The notes below the pieces were generated by a model, which was given only the letters and a program-made list of their open reading frames with translations, ran no database searches and had not been told where the DNA came from. DNA of 64,000 nucleotides from Meles meles (lineage: Eukaryota > Chordata > Mammalia > Carnivora > Mustelidae): the NCBI RefSeq assembly GCF_922984935.1, contig NC_060071.1, positions 95,552,561 through 95,616,560 of the forward strand, written 5' to 3'. The position numbers and the translations under genes were made by a program. Shown here in pieces: positions 1 through 11,380 of this stretch (its first letter is position 1; every line of letters begins with the position of its first letter).

Positions 1-551
1 TAGGCAAAAGGGAGAAAAGAAAAAAGAAAAAAAGGGAGTTAACCATGTGTGGAGAAAATTTTAAACAGGGCCCAATGACTGAAAGATATAAAAACAGAAA
101 TGAAAGTTTAAAGACTAAAAAGGCAAAAAGACTAAAAAGTAGAAAGAGCGATAAATATATCATGAATATTAGCAATGGTATAAGATCATTTCTATAGAAC
201 TACAGACACCACAGCTATTAAAAGAACAATAAGGTAATGGTATGTACAACTGTTCACTCATAAATTCAACAATTGAGAAGTAATGGATCAGTTCCTTCAA
301 AACTACAAGCTAATGTAAATAAAATGAAACAGATAATACAAAGTCTTATACCTCATTAAATAAAATTTTTAATTAAATTTTTCTATAAAACAAATCTCAG
401 ATAACTTCACTATATTCACTAACTTCCAAACTTTAAGAATTAACAGCAATTTGGTATAATCTCCTTCAAAATATAGAAGAAAATAAAAAGCTTCACAACT
501 CATTTTTGATTCCAGCATTACCGTGGTATCAAAATCAGACCAAAACATGAC

Positions 552-673
552 AATAAAAGAATAAAATTAAACACAAAAGTTTTATTTTATATAAATAATA
601 ATTATATTTTTATATTTTTATATAAATATTATTTTATTAAAAATAAAAGAATAAAATTAAACACAAAAGTTTT
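552..673. repeat. 32-bp perfect direct repeat, 90-bp period
   Basis: The 32 bases at 552-583 recur exactly at 642-673. The 58 bases between are almost pure A/T. Because the flanking ancient L1 is heavily mutated, exact identity implies a duplication much younger than the L1 itself. Confidence 0.85.
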
Positions 674-1151
674 CAGGAAAACATTAGCAATAGAATCCAC
701 AATTATATAAAATTATATATAATGATTAAATAAAATTTATTCCAGGTATAAAAGGCTGATTCAATATTTGAAAACCAATCAAGTAATCTACCATATCAAC
801 AGGCTAAGGAAAAAAAAAATCATGTGATCCTATCATGCAGAAAAATCCCACCATCAATTTATATTAAAAGCTATCAGCAAATTTGAAATAGAGGGATAAA
901 ATTTTTCAAAAATAAAATAGAAATAAAGAAACGTTTCCTCGACTTGATAAGATCACCTATTCTTTTTTAAAGCAATTACCAACTAACATTGTACTTAATG
1001 GTGAAGGACTGAATGTTTGCCTTCTAAGTTTGAGAATAAATATCTGTTGTTGCCATTCTTAAATCAATTTGCACTGGTTGCTCTAGTCAGTACATTAAGG
1101 CAAGAAAAATAAACAAAATGCCCATAGATTGAAAAGGAAGACACAAAACTC

Positions 1152-1153
1152 TG

Positions 1154-1188
<35 letters not shown>

Positions 1189-1189
1189 T
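1152..1189. repeat. (TG)n microsatellite
   Basis: About 18 TG units with one CG interruption near the left end. It lies inside the ancient L1. Confidence 0.95.
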
Positions 1190-1340
1190 CATTTGTACAT
1201 TACATTATGGTTTACCTAGAATATTATAAAGAATCTCTAAAAGTCTCTGAGAAATAACAAATTTGTTCAGGAAGTTCAAAGGATACAAGATCAACTTGTA
1301 AAAATCAATCATATTTTTCTCTACCCTAACATATATTTCA

Positions 1341-2670
1341 TTTTTTTTTAGATTTTGTTTAAATTCAAGTTAGTTAACAGATAATGTATTATTAGTTTCA
1401 GGGATAAAATTTAGTGATTCCTCAGCTGCACTTAATACCCAGTCCTCATTATATCAAGTGTCCTTCTTAGTGCTCATCACCCAATTACCCCATCCCACTG
1501 CTCCCCAGCAACCCTCAGTTTGTTCCCTATAGTTAAGAGTCTCTTATGGTTTGCCTTTGTCTCTGTTCTTATTTTTCTTTCCCATCCCCTATGTTCTTCT
1601 GTTTTGCTTCTTAAATTCCATGTATGAGTTAAATGGTATTTGTCTTTCTCTGACTGCTTTATTTTGCTTACTGTAATACAGTCTAATTCCATCCATGTCA
1701 CTGCAACTGGCAAGATTTCATTCTTTTACATGGCTGAGGAATATTCCATTGTATATATATACCACCTCTTCTTAATCCATTCATCTGCTGATGGACATCT
1801 GGGCTCTTTCCATATTTTGGCTATTGTGGAAATTTTTGCTATAAACATTGGGGTGCATGTGTCCCTTCAAGTCACTATTTTTGTATCTTTTGGACAAATA
1901 CCTAGTAGTGCAATTGCTGGATCATAGAGTAGCTGTGCTTTTAACTTTTTGAGGAAACTCCATACTATTTTCCAGAATGGCTATACCAGTTTTCATTCCT
2001 ACCAACAGTGTAGTAGTGTTCCCCTTCCTCTGCATCCTCACCAAATCTATTGTATCCTGAGTTTTAATTTTAGCCATTCTGACTGATGTGTGATGGTATC
2101 TCGTTGTGGTTTTGATTTGTATTTCTCGAATGATGAGGGATGTTGAACATTTTTTCATGTGTCTGTTAGCCATTTGTATGTCTTCTTTAGAGAAATATCT
2201 CTTCATGTCCTCTGCCCATTTCTTGACTTGAATTTTTGGTTTTTGGGTGTTGGGTTTGATAAGTTCTTTATAGATTTTGGATATTAGCCTATTTGTGACT
2301 ATCTTCTCCCATACTGTAAGTTGCCCTTTGATTTTGTTAGATTGCTTCCTTTTCTGTGTACAAGTTTTTTTTATCTTGATGAAGTTCCAATAGTTCATTT
2401 TTGCTTTTGTTTCCCTTACGTCTGGAGGCATGTCTAGTACAAAGTTGCCATGGCTGAGGTCTAAGAGGTTGTTGCCTGTGTTCTCCTCTAGGGTTTTGGT
2501 GGTTTCAGGTCTCAAGTTTAGGTCTTTCATCGATTTTGAATTTATTTTTTGTGTGTGGTATAAGAAAGTAGTTCAGTTTCATTCTTCGGCATGTTGCTGT
2601 CCAGTTTTCCCAACACCATTTGTTGCTGTCTTTTTTCCGTTGGATATTCCTTCTTGTTTTGTCAAAGTTA
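1341..2670 (-). mobile_element. 5'-truncated older L1, 3' UTR plus ORF2 C-terminus, antisense
   Basis: It begins with the complement of a poly(A) tail (T run at 1341-1349) and the complement of the common L1 terminus GTTAACTAACTTGAATTTAAA. The 3' UTR follows, then decayed ORF2. The complement of 1922-2530 keeps a 202-codon frame with recognisable ORF2 C-terminal blocks such as KKWAEDMKRYFSKEDIQMANRH, but the next blocks are frameshifted. Sense sequence begins near the ORF2 segment encoding FDKAGKNVQW. It interrupts the plus-strand ancient L1, so it is the later insertion. No clear TSD was found, so the right boundary is uncertain by about 20 bp. Confidence 0.8.
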
Positions 2671-4785
2671 CAGATGTAGCAGCACTATTTCCAATCAATT
2701 ATGAAAATAAAATGCTTTTGTATAAATATAACAAACTTGTTTAGGATTTTTAAACTGACCACTAAAAAAAAATAAATGAAATAAATTTTTATAATATCTA
2801 AATGAAGATAGTATATCTTCATGAAGATAGCATATGTTCATGGATTGGAAAATTTGACATAATAGAGATGTCATTTTTTCCTAAATGTATGTACAGTTCA
2901 CAATAATTCTTAAAAAAAATTCCAGAAAGGGGCGCCTGCGTGGCTCAGTGGGCTAAAGCCTCTACCTTCGGCTCAGGTCATGATCCCAGGGTCATGATCC
3001 CAGGATCAAGCCCCACATCGGGCTCTCTGCTCCGCAGGGAGCCTGCTTCCTCCTCTCTCTCTGCCTGCCTCTCTGCCTCGTTGTGATTTCTCTCTGTCAA
3101 ATGAATAAAATATTAAAAAAAAATTCCAGAAAATAATTTATATCTATAGATGGACTTACTGTAAAATTTGTATGGAAAGAAAATGGACTCAGAATAAGTA
3201 CAATTTTATAAAAGAATAATAACATAGGAAGAATCACTCTATTAATGTTAATATCTACTCTATAGCTGTGGTAATTAGACAGTATTGTTCTGTTGGAAGA
3301 TAGACATGCAGATTAAAGGAATAGAATGGAATCTCAGAAAAGATCCACACAAATATGCCCAATTGATCACTGACATTGATACGGAATAACACAGCGGAGA
3401 GAGAATACTCTGTTAAGTAAATAATGTGAAGCAGTGTGGCTTTCACAGGAAGAAAAAAGAATGTGGAACTAAATTTCAAACCTTACATAAAATTAATTAC
3501 TTTAAGAGAACTTTTAGGAAAAAATCTTAAAAAATCTGAAGTTTTAAAAAAATAGGATATACTTGGGAATCAAGGCAAGACAAATAATTTTTAGACTTGA
3601 TATCAAGAGCACAATCCACAAAAAGAAACCTTCATAAATTGGACTTCAAAATTTAAAATATTTCCCTCAAAAGACCCAGTGGGAAAAAAAGAGACTCACT
3701 ACAGATTGGAAAAATAATGTTTGCAAAATACATATCCTACAAAAGCCTTGTATCTAGAAGATATAGAGAATTCTCAGAGCTCAATAGCGAACAGAAAACA
3801 AAGCAATAATGACAAAAAACACAAAAACATTCCAGTTGGAAAACTGACCAGAGAAACAAACATACATTTTCCATAAGAGGACACACAAATGCCAAATAGC
3901 ACTTGAATAAGATCATTAGGCATTAGGGAGATACAAATTAAACCTCAATGAAATACCACGACATGCCTGTCAGAATGACTAAAATGTGCTAGACTGTCAA
4001 CACCAAATGCTGACAAGAATGCAGAGATCCTGAATCACTCATACATTAGTGGTGTGGATCTAGAATAATATAGCTACACAGGGAAAAATACGGTAGCCTT
4101 TTAACAAAACTAAGCATTACTTACCATATACCTCAGCAAATGTATTTTTTAGGCATATATTCCAGAGAAATGAAAAATTATATTCACAAAAAATTCACAC
4201 TCACATGTTCACAGTAGCTTTATTTCTAATGGTCAACAACTAGAAATAACGTGAAATGTCTTTCATTGACTGAATGGTTAAACAAACTATGATATATGTA
4301 TATCATGGAATATAATTCAGCACTAAAAGGATTGGATTATTGATTAATGCAACAACTTGGATGTACACTAGTTGCATTATGCTAAATTAAAACACCAATC
4401 TCAGAAAGTCACATATTATTTAATTCCATTTGTATAAGTCTTGAAATGAAAATATTATAGAAAGGGGTTTTGAGGAGTGGGTACCAGATGCTAGAAATAA
4501 CGAGAAGCAGGGTGTTTTGGGGAAACTATAAATGAGTAGTCTGAAAGAGATCCTTGATAATTTTTTTTTAATCTCAACTGCAGTGGCACATTACATGAAT
4601 CTCTACATACTATAAAATGACATAGAATTATACACTCACAGTTTGCCAATGTTAATTCTTTGGTTTTGATATTGAACTATACTTTTAATAGCTGTAACCT
4701 TGGTAACAGTGGGTGAAAGGTTCATGTGAGTACTATCTTTACAGCTTCCCATGTATCTATCATTATTTCAAAGTAAAGTTTTTGA
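2671..4785 (+). mobile_element. Ancient L1, ORF2 end and 3' UTR (right part)
   Basis: Continuation of the L1 that starts at the window edge. Recognisable ORF2 C-terminal nucleotide blocks occur at 3800-4420, such as the segment before the IQMANRH-like stretch and the 'tatcatggaatataattcagc' block. These are followed by an old-style 3' UTR ending near 4775 in AT-rich sequence (TATCATTATTTCAAAGTAAAG). All frames are closed. It is interrupted by the SINE at 2929. A second old L1 in the same orientation begins directly after it. Confidence 0.65.
2929..3115 (+). mobile_element. CAN SINE (tRNA-Lys derived)
   Basis: Full-length copy with GGGGCGCCTG head, A box TGGCTCAGTGGG, CT-rich middle and an AAT-rich tail. 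The 17-bp TSD aaaaaaaattccagaaa is at 2912-2928 and 3116-3132. The phrase 'gatcccagggtcatgatcccagg' is an internal duplication near 2985. It sits inside the ancient L1. Confidence 0.95.
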
Positions 4786-5620
4786 AATGTTTTGGAAAGG
4801 GCAAAAGATCTGAGCAGACCTTTTACCAAAGAAGATAAGTGGATGGCAAATAAACACATGAACTATACTTAATATTATTTGTCATTATAGTAATAGCAAT
4901 AATATCATGAGGTACAAGTTCACACTCACTAGATGGGCTATAATCAAATAAGTAGACAGTAGCAAGTGTAGATCGGGATGTGGAGTAACTGGAACATGTA
5001 AGTATTGCTACTGGTAATGTAAAATGACACAGTCACTTGAAAAAACTCCAACAACTTTTTATAAAGTTAAAAATTCTCTTACTGTCCAACCTACAATCTG
5101 ACTAGGTATTTTCACAAGTGCACTACAAACTGTTGTTTACATAACGTATATGAATGTTTATAACAGCTATTATCATAATCACCAAGAACTGGAAATAAAC
5201 ACGTACTTTAATGGGTGAAGTACTAAATAAACTGTGGTACATACATACAAGGAAATGTTGCTCAACAATTTAGAAAATCAGCTATTACAAAAATATCAGT
5301 GACTTATATATGTAGTTTGTTAAATAAGTCAGTTCCAAAAATCTACGTATTGCATCGTTTCATTTATATGGCAATCTGGGAAATACAAAATCACAGGGAT
5401 AGAAAACAGGTTGATTGCCAGGAGATGGGGGAGAGAGTAGCTGCAAGAAAGGAACTGCACTTGTCTATTTTTTGGATGATGGAGCTGTTCTGTATAGCAT
5501 TATGGCGGGCATATGTGATTCTGCATATGTCAAAACCATAGGGTCATACAACAAAAAGTTATTTTTATCATATGTAATTAAAAAATCAACTAGGGTATTA
5601 GGGGGATAAAGTATGGAATA
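4786..5620 (+). mobile_element. Second ancient L1, ORF2 C-terminal region
   Basis: Plus-strand nucleotide blocks match the L1 ORF2 end: 'gcaaaagatctgagcagac' at 4800, and the ACTGGAAATAAAC and GGGTGAAGTACTAAATAAACTGTGG blocks at about 5190-5240. The frame is destroyed. It probably represents a different old insertion, since it repeats ORF2 blocks already present upstream at 3800-4420. Its 3' UTR may continue into the unassigned stretch that follows. Confidence 0.55.
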
Positions 5621-6590
5621 CAGACTGTAGAAAGGAATCAAACCATATTACAAATATACAATGTAACCTTGCTGAAAAGGATTAGCAAAAGAGCTATGTA
5701 AGCAATTTTGGAGAGCCATATTTTTAGTGTATACTCTAAATATAAAGTCAAAATAGAACTGTCTGTAAAAACTATACACACACACACACACACACACACA
5801 CATAATGGGAATGAGGTTTCTCACTGTCAAAAACAGTTATAAGAAAGGGTATAAGAAATAAGGGTATAAGAATGAACTTTATGGAACTGAATTATAGTTG
5901 GAATATCAACATGAAATCACTTTAAATTATATATAAGCATATACACATACATACACACACACAGATAGACTGTAATTATGATAGGTGTATATGTGAGTTC
6001 ATATACATATATGTTTTCTAACTGCATTCACTGAAAGGATCAAAAGTGGTGACAAGCAATAGCAATGAGCATACTAAGACCCACATTTTATATTGTAAAA
6101 AAGGAGCCAGTTTTCCCTAGAGAAATGACTGATTCGGAGTTGATTGTAGCATATATATGAGATAAACCTAGAGCATCTTGTGATGCTAAAAAAGACAAGA
6201 GCAACAAAAGAAAGGATAAGGGCATGTGAAAAAGACACAGTAAATGAGTGAAAGAGCTCTCAGTGGAGAAACTGGCACATTTTGAACAAATAAATATCTA
6301 TAGTATGGTATAATAACCCAGAGAATAAAATATGCATATATATGTGAATCCATATGGCATAAGTAAATATTTGGATATGTAAAATAAGTGGGATAGAAGG
6401 AACGAATCTTCCTGTTGAATAAGTCCAAATGTTGAAAGAAAGGATGAGGGGAAACAGAAAACGAACATTAGAACATAGTCATTGCTCTTAGGCAAGATTC
6501 ACTGATATATTCCAAAATCAATGTGTCAGACTTTGAGAAACGGGACATTTTAAAAACTTTACACTATTTCTTATATTAATTTACCATGAT
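5621..6590. other. Unassigned AT-rich stretch
   Basis: No gene or clear repeat boundary was recognised. It may include the 3' UTR of the preceding ancient L1. It holds a CA microsatellite at 5775-5802 and a short imperfect TA/CA run at 5936-5962. The open frames on the complement at 6186-6495 are low-complexity and have no recognisable motif. Confidence 0.5.
5775..5802. repeat. (CA)n microsatellite
   Basis: About 14 uninterrupted CA units. Confidence 0.95.
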
Positions 6591-7275
6591 AGCTTTAAAA
6601 TAAGTCTACAAATTCTTTGATATTCTTCTTTCCAGAGATGGAACTTAATTTCTCATTCTTCTTCTTGAGGATGGACTAGACAGGATCTCTTTCTTTTAAT
6701 GAGAGTCTGTAAAGAGAAAGAATGACTTCATAGTGATAAAACTTGGCAGTGAAGTTCCCTTAACTCTAAGGGAAGGTTCATATCACCAGTGAAAATCATA
6801 TTGCTGTTATGTACCCACTTGCATGATACAAAGAGAAATACATTTACGTGTGTGATTCTTTGCTTCAAATCCATAACCCTAGTCTAATGAAAAAATATCA
6901 GGCAGTCCTCAAGTGAGGGACATTCTAAAATTACCTGATCAGTATATTTCTAATATATAAAGATCCATGAAAAACAAAGAAACACTGACAAATTTTTATC
7001 CTAATTATATCCTGGAATAGAAAAAAGTGTATGAGTGGAAAGGAAAGTGGCTAAATTATGAACTATATAGATATATATAGAGAGATATAGATATATAGAT
7101 ATATAAATAGTGCTATATCGATATTAGAATCCCAACTTTAATAAATGTACAGTGGTTATATAAGCTGTTGACATTAGGGAAGCTGTTTGAAAAATATAAA
7201 GGAACTGTCTTGGCTATCCTTATAACTCTCCTATAAATCTAAAATTATTTTAAAGTAATTTTTTAAGAAAATTAT
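6591..7275 (+). mobile_element. Probable ancient L1 3' end (L1ME/L1MC-like)
   Basis: The end of this stretch resembles an old L1 terminus known from mammalian genomes: a block around 7150-7255 with 'gttgacattagggaagctg' and 'cctataaatctaaaattatttt', preceded by a 'cctggaatagaaaaa' block near 7010. It is highly diverged and the left limit is a guess. It includes a short TATAGA-rich microsatellite at about 7064-7109. Confidence 0.4.
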
Positions 7276-7609
7276 GTTTCTCTTATTTTTTCTTTCCATT
7301 TCATGTATTGGTAATAATACATACTTTCCCCCACTTCCCCAAACTTAAGATACAAAGTCAACTTTCTTTCTTTGATTTATTGCCCTCTTTCTTTTCTTAA
7401 TTTAATTTAAAATTCTGAGCCAGGTGAAACAATAGCCTGTGTGGGAAGTCAACATACTTTTTAATATCCATAATTATTTTATTTCTTTTTTTTTTTTTTT
7501 TTTTTTTTCTTCTCATTTTATTTTTTTCAGCGTAACAGTATTCATTCTTTTTGCACAACACCCAGTGCTCCATGCAAAACGTGCCCTCTCCATTACCCAC
7601 CACCTGTTC

Positions 7610-7691
7610 CCCCAACCTCCCACCCCTGACCCTTCAAAACCCTCAGGTTGCCCCAACCTCCCACCCCTGACCCTTCAAAACCCTCAGGTTG
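7610..7691. repeat. 41-bp tandem duplication in an L1 3' UTR
   Basis: Two exact 41-bp copies (7610-7650 and 7651-7691), each beginning CCCCAACCTCCCACCCC. The L1 copies at 11.5 and 36.7 kb have only one. This is a private duplication of this insertion or its source. Confidence 0.95.
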
Positions 7692-7900
7692 TTTTTCAGA
7701 GTCCATAGTCTCTTATGGTTCGCTTCCCCTCCCCAATGTCCATAGCCCGCTCCCCCTCCCCCAATCCCACCTCCCCGCAGCAACCCCCAGTTTGTTTTGT
7801 GAGATTAAGAGTCATTTATGGTTTGTCTCCCTCCCAATCCCATCTTGTTTCATTTATTCTTCTCCTATCTCCTACCCCCCCATGTTGCTTCTCCATGTCC

Positions 7901-9538
7901 TCATATCAGGGAGATCATATGATAGTTGTCTTTCTCCGATTGACTTATTTCACTAAGCATGATACGCTCTAGTTCCATCCACGTCGTCGCAAATGGCAAG
8001 ATTTCATTTCTTTTGATGGCTGCATAGTATTCCATTGTGTATATATACCACATCTTCTTTATCCATTCATCTGATGATGGACATCTAGGTTCTTTCCATA
8101 GTCTGGCTATTGTAGACATTGCTGCTATAAACATTCGGGTACACGTGCCCCTTCGGATCACTATGTTTGTATCTTTAGGGTAAATACCCAGTAGTGCAAT
8201 TGCTGGGTCATAGGGTAGTTCTATTTTCAACATTTTGAGGAACCTCCATGCTGTTTTCCAGAGTGGTTGGACCAGCTTGCATTCCCACCAACAGTGGAGG
8301 AGGGTTCCCCTTTCTCCACATCCTCGCCAGCATCTGTCATTTCCTGACTTGTTAATTTTAGCCATTCTGACTGGTGTGAGGTGATATCTCATTGTGGTTT
8401 TGATTTGTATTTCCCTGATGGCGAGTGACGTGGAGCACTTTTTCATGTGTCTGTTGGCCATCTGGATGTCTTCTTTGCAGAAATGTCTGTTCATGTCCTC
8501 TGCCCATTTCTTGATTGGATTGTTTGTTCTTTGGGTGTTGAGTTTGCTAAGTTCCTTATAGATTTTGGATACTAGCCCTTTATCTGATATGTCGTTTGCA
8601 AATATCTTCTCCCATTCTGTCAGTTGTCTTTTGGTTTTGTTAACTGTTTCCTTTGCTGTGCAAAAGCTTTTGATCTTGATGAAATCCCAACAGTTCATTT
8701 TTGCCCTTGCTTCCCTTGCCTTTGCCGTTGTTCCTAGGAAGATGTTGCTACGGCTGAGGTCGAAGAGGTTGCTGCCTGCATTCTCCTCAAGGATTTGGAT
8801 GGATTCCTTTCTCACATTGAGGTCCTTCATCCATTTGGAGTCTATTTTCGTGTGTGGTGTAAGGAAGTGGTCCAATTTCATTTTTCTGCATGTGGCTGTC
8901 CAATTTTCCCAGCACCATTTATTGAAGAGGCTGTCTTTTTTCCATTGGACATTCTTTCCTGCTTTGTCGAAGATTAGTTGACCATAGAGTTGAGGGTCGA
9001 TTTCTGGGCTCTCTATTCTGTTCCACTGATCTATGTGTCTGTTTTTGTGCCAGTACCATGCTGTCTTGATGATGACAGCTTTGTAATAGAGCTTGAAGTC
9101 CGGAATTGTAATGCCACCAACTTTGGCTTTGTTCTTCAATATTCCTTTGGCTATTCGAGGTCTTTTCTGGTTCCATATAAATTTTAGGATTATTTGTTCC
9201 ATTTCTTTGAAAAAAATGGATGGTATTTTGATAGGGATTGCATTAAATGTGTAGATTGCTTTAGGTAGCATAGACATTTTCACAATATTTATTCTTCCAA
9301 TCCAGGAGCATGGAACATTTTTCCATTTTTTTGTGTCTTCCTCAATTTCTTTCATGAGTACTTTATAATTTTCTGTGTATAGATTCTTAGTCTCTTTGGT
9401 TAGGTTTATTCCTAGGTATCTTATAGTTTTGGGTGCAATTGTAAATGGGATTGACTCCTTAATTTCTCTTTCTTCTGTCTTGTTGTTGGTGTACAGAAAT
9501 GCAACTGATTTCTGTGCATTGATTTTATATCCTGACAC
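7901..9538 (-). pseudogene. L1 ORF2p C-terminal fragment (545 codons, uninterrupted)
   Basis: In L1, ORF2p supplies the endonuclease and reverse transcriptase that carry out target-primed reverse transcription. This fragment lacks the endonuclease and the catalytic RT motif. It starts inside the late RT domain (QKSVAFLYTNNK at about residue 9) and keeps the whole C-terminal region, including the cysteine motif CWRGCGERGTLLHCWWEC at about residue 405. The frame shows no stop or frameshift, so the insertion is young. It cannot encode an active enzyme because the 5' truncation removes the start codon, endonuclease and FADD motif. The initiating Met is only an internal codon. Confidence 0.9.
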
Positions 9539-9588
9539 TTTACTGAATTCCTGAACAAGTTCTAGCAGTTTTGGAAGTCAACATACTT

Positions 9589-10492
9589 AATCAGAACTTT
9601 GCTCAAGGCCAAATCCCCTTGTTTTCATGGAACTTGTAATAGATTGTCTTTGTTCATAACTTTTTTCATCATATTTTCTGTTGTATAGATCCAGAAGATG
9701 TTTGCTTTTCCCACTCTGAAGTCTTACACTTATAGATGTAACTTATTTTTATCTCTACTTGAAAACAGGCTAATTCTTGCCTGAGCTAATCTTTCTTATG
9801 ATGTCTTGCTAAACACGGTAAACAATAGTCATTGTTTAATAATATACCAACTTTTTCCAAACTTCTCTCCCAGAACTACAATCTAAGTAGTCACTTGATT
9901 TGCCTTTCAAATTAATGTAGATAGTAGATGTTCTAAATATTTTGTTACTGATTATTATGGTCTCCTCTTCAGCCTCCAAAATCAGTCTGCTTTCTAAAAG
10001 TAGATACTATTTTCTGTTGAATAACATGAAATTACTAAATATTCATACTTTAAAAAATATTTTGTGTTTTTTTGGTAAAATCCATATTTCAGTACAAAAC
10101 TATACAATAATCTTTGTAGGCTACATCATACTAAGAAATATACCCAGAACATTAGGTGGCTTAAAATGAAATGAATAGTTGTTGCTCATATAACAATTTG
10201 AAGCAGGACTCTTTCATTGCCAGAGCCATTTGGCCACAGAGGGGGCTCCACTTTCTTTGACATAGGATTCAATTGAATGTTAATATCCATTTCTAGCTCC
10301 CAGACAATGGAAAAGAGGGGAAGAGCATTTAGGAATATATATATGCAAAGTGCATATTACATATTATATATAATAAAGAGCATGGAGGAATGTGTACTAT
10401 ACATGTATGTTATAATAAAACATATTTCTACCTTACATCATGTGTATTAATATATATTACACAAATATATAAATAATATATATTTGTGTGAT

Positions 10493-10524
<32 letters not shown>

Positions 10525-11366
10525 TACATGGAGAGAGAGCGTTCATACCCCTAGAAATGTGTTCATCAGAAATACCAACTGTTCTCACTGCATTGCTTAG
10601 GACTTAATACATGACCATATCTAACTGAAAGTAAAAAAGTGAGGATGGGAAACATGATCCAGCTCTGTGATGACAAGTGTTGTTCATGTAAAAGTTATAT
10701 TTTTTATTTTGATTCACAGGGTAAAACTATTTGGCTGATAATTTTTTTTAAACATCCCTGTTGATATTTGATGTCTTGAAACAAATTTTTATAGAGTAAA
10801 GTAGTTTGTAGACTGCAAGTCAATATTCAGTGTTTTCATTGGGGTTCTTCAACCATGTGATCAATAATGAATACAACACAGGTACATATAGAAATGCTCT
10901 TTTAAATATACCTCAGAGCAATCATTTAATGTTGAAATAATTCCAGTGAAAGTTTTCAAATTAAAGCTATTTTTTCAGAAGTCTAAATTACTTGTAAGTA
11001 ATCCACTATTTCTGTATATTGTAGCAATTTAAATTAAAAAAATATGTTTAATGGTAGTTATAAAAATATCCATCTGACTATCCCCTGAATAATAGAGTAC
11101 ATGTTACCTAAGCAAATTGCTTTATTTAAATGAACTCTTTGGCTAGATTTAAACAGTAAACTTAAAAATAATAATATACTTTTAAATATAAAAGATATCC
11201 CAAAAGTTAGATAATATATACTTGAATGTTCTTTATGGTATGTACTGCATTTATTTTTAAGGGTAGATACATAGGAAAATAATTTAGATTAACTATTTCA
11301 CATATAAATTAAAATATAATACAGACATATATATGTAGATATTGTCCATCTAAATTTGATTTCCTA
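9589..11366. other. Unassigned AT-rich intergenic DNA
   Basis: No gene recognised. It contains a TA/CA microsatellite near 10493. The stretch around 10150-10310 (starting 'aggtggcttaaaatgaaatg') resembles an old dispersed repeat, but I cannot name it. Confidence 0.5.
10493..10533. repeat. (TA)n(CA)n microsatellite
   Basis: A short TA run passes into about 12 CA units and ends at CATACATGGAGAGAGAG. Confidence 0.9.
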
Positions 11367-11380
11367 TAAATATTAGTAGT

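Larger units (their letters stand above)
1..1340 (+). mobile_element. Ancient L1, ORF2 reverse-transcriptase region (left part)
   Basis: This is a decayed plus-strand L1. Stretches around 430-540 and 740-1330 align by eye with the ORF2 nucleotide sequence upstream of and through the RT domain, for example the part before the FADD motif and the segment that follows it near 1270-1320. Stops and indels are frequent and no frame is open. The element enters from the left edge of the window, is interrupted at 1340 by a younger L1 and resumes at about 2671. It contains a 90-bp duplication and a TG microsatellite. Very old L1M-type family; subfamily not assigned. Confidence 0.6.
7460..9572 (-). mobile_element. 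Young 5'-truncated L1 with possible 3' transduction
   Basis: An L1 on the complement, bounded by a 16-bp TSD ggaagtcaacatactt at 7444-7459 and 9573-9588; the GGA may be shared with the L1 5' junction. The left part is poly(T) at 7486-7508, then the complement of the 'GTTACGCTGAAAAA' type 3' end, the 3' UTR, and ORF2 from its stop at 7901. It is truncated within the RT domain, just downstream of the FADD motif. Between poly(T) and the left TSD lie about 25 bases that are neither tail nor L1, with a second short T run next to the TSD: the arrangement expected of a short 3' transduction. ORF2 is open and nearly identical to the copy at 11.4-13.7 kb, so the insertion is recent. Confidence 0.95.

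Noticed and set aside
7439..7972. Proline-rich frames repeated at 7.4, 11.5 and 36.6-37.5 kb
   Set aside because: They are the C-rich complement of the L1 3' UTR; no start context or domain.
8565..8981. Plus-strand 138-codon frame, with parallel frames at 38087-38503 and others
   Set aside because: Exact antisense of L1 ORF2. The same shadow frame appears in every young copy, so recurrence is not conservation.
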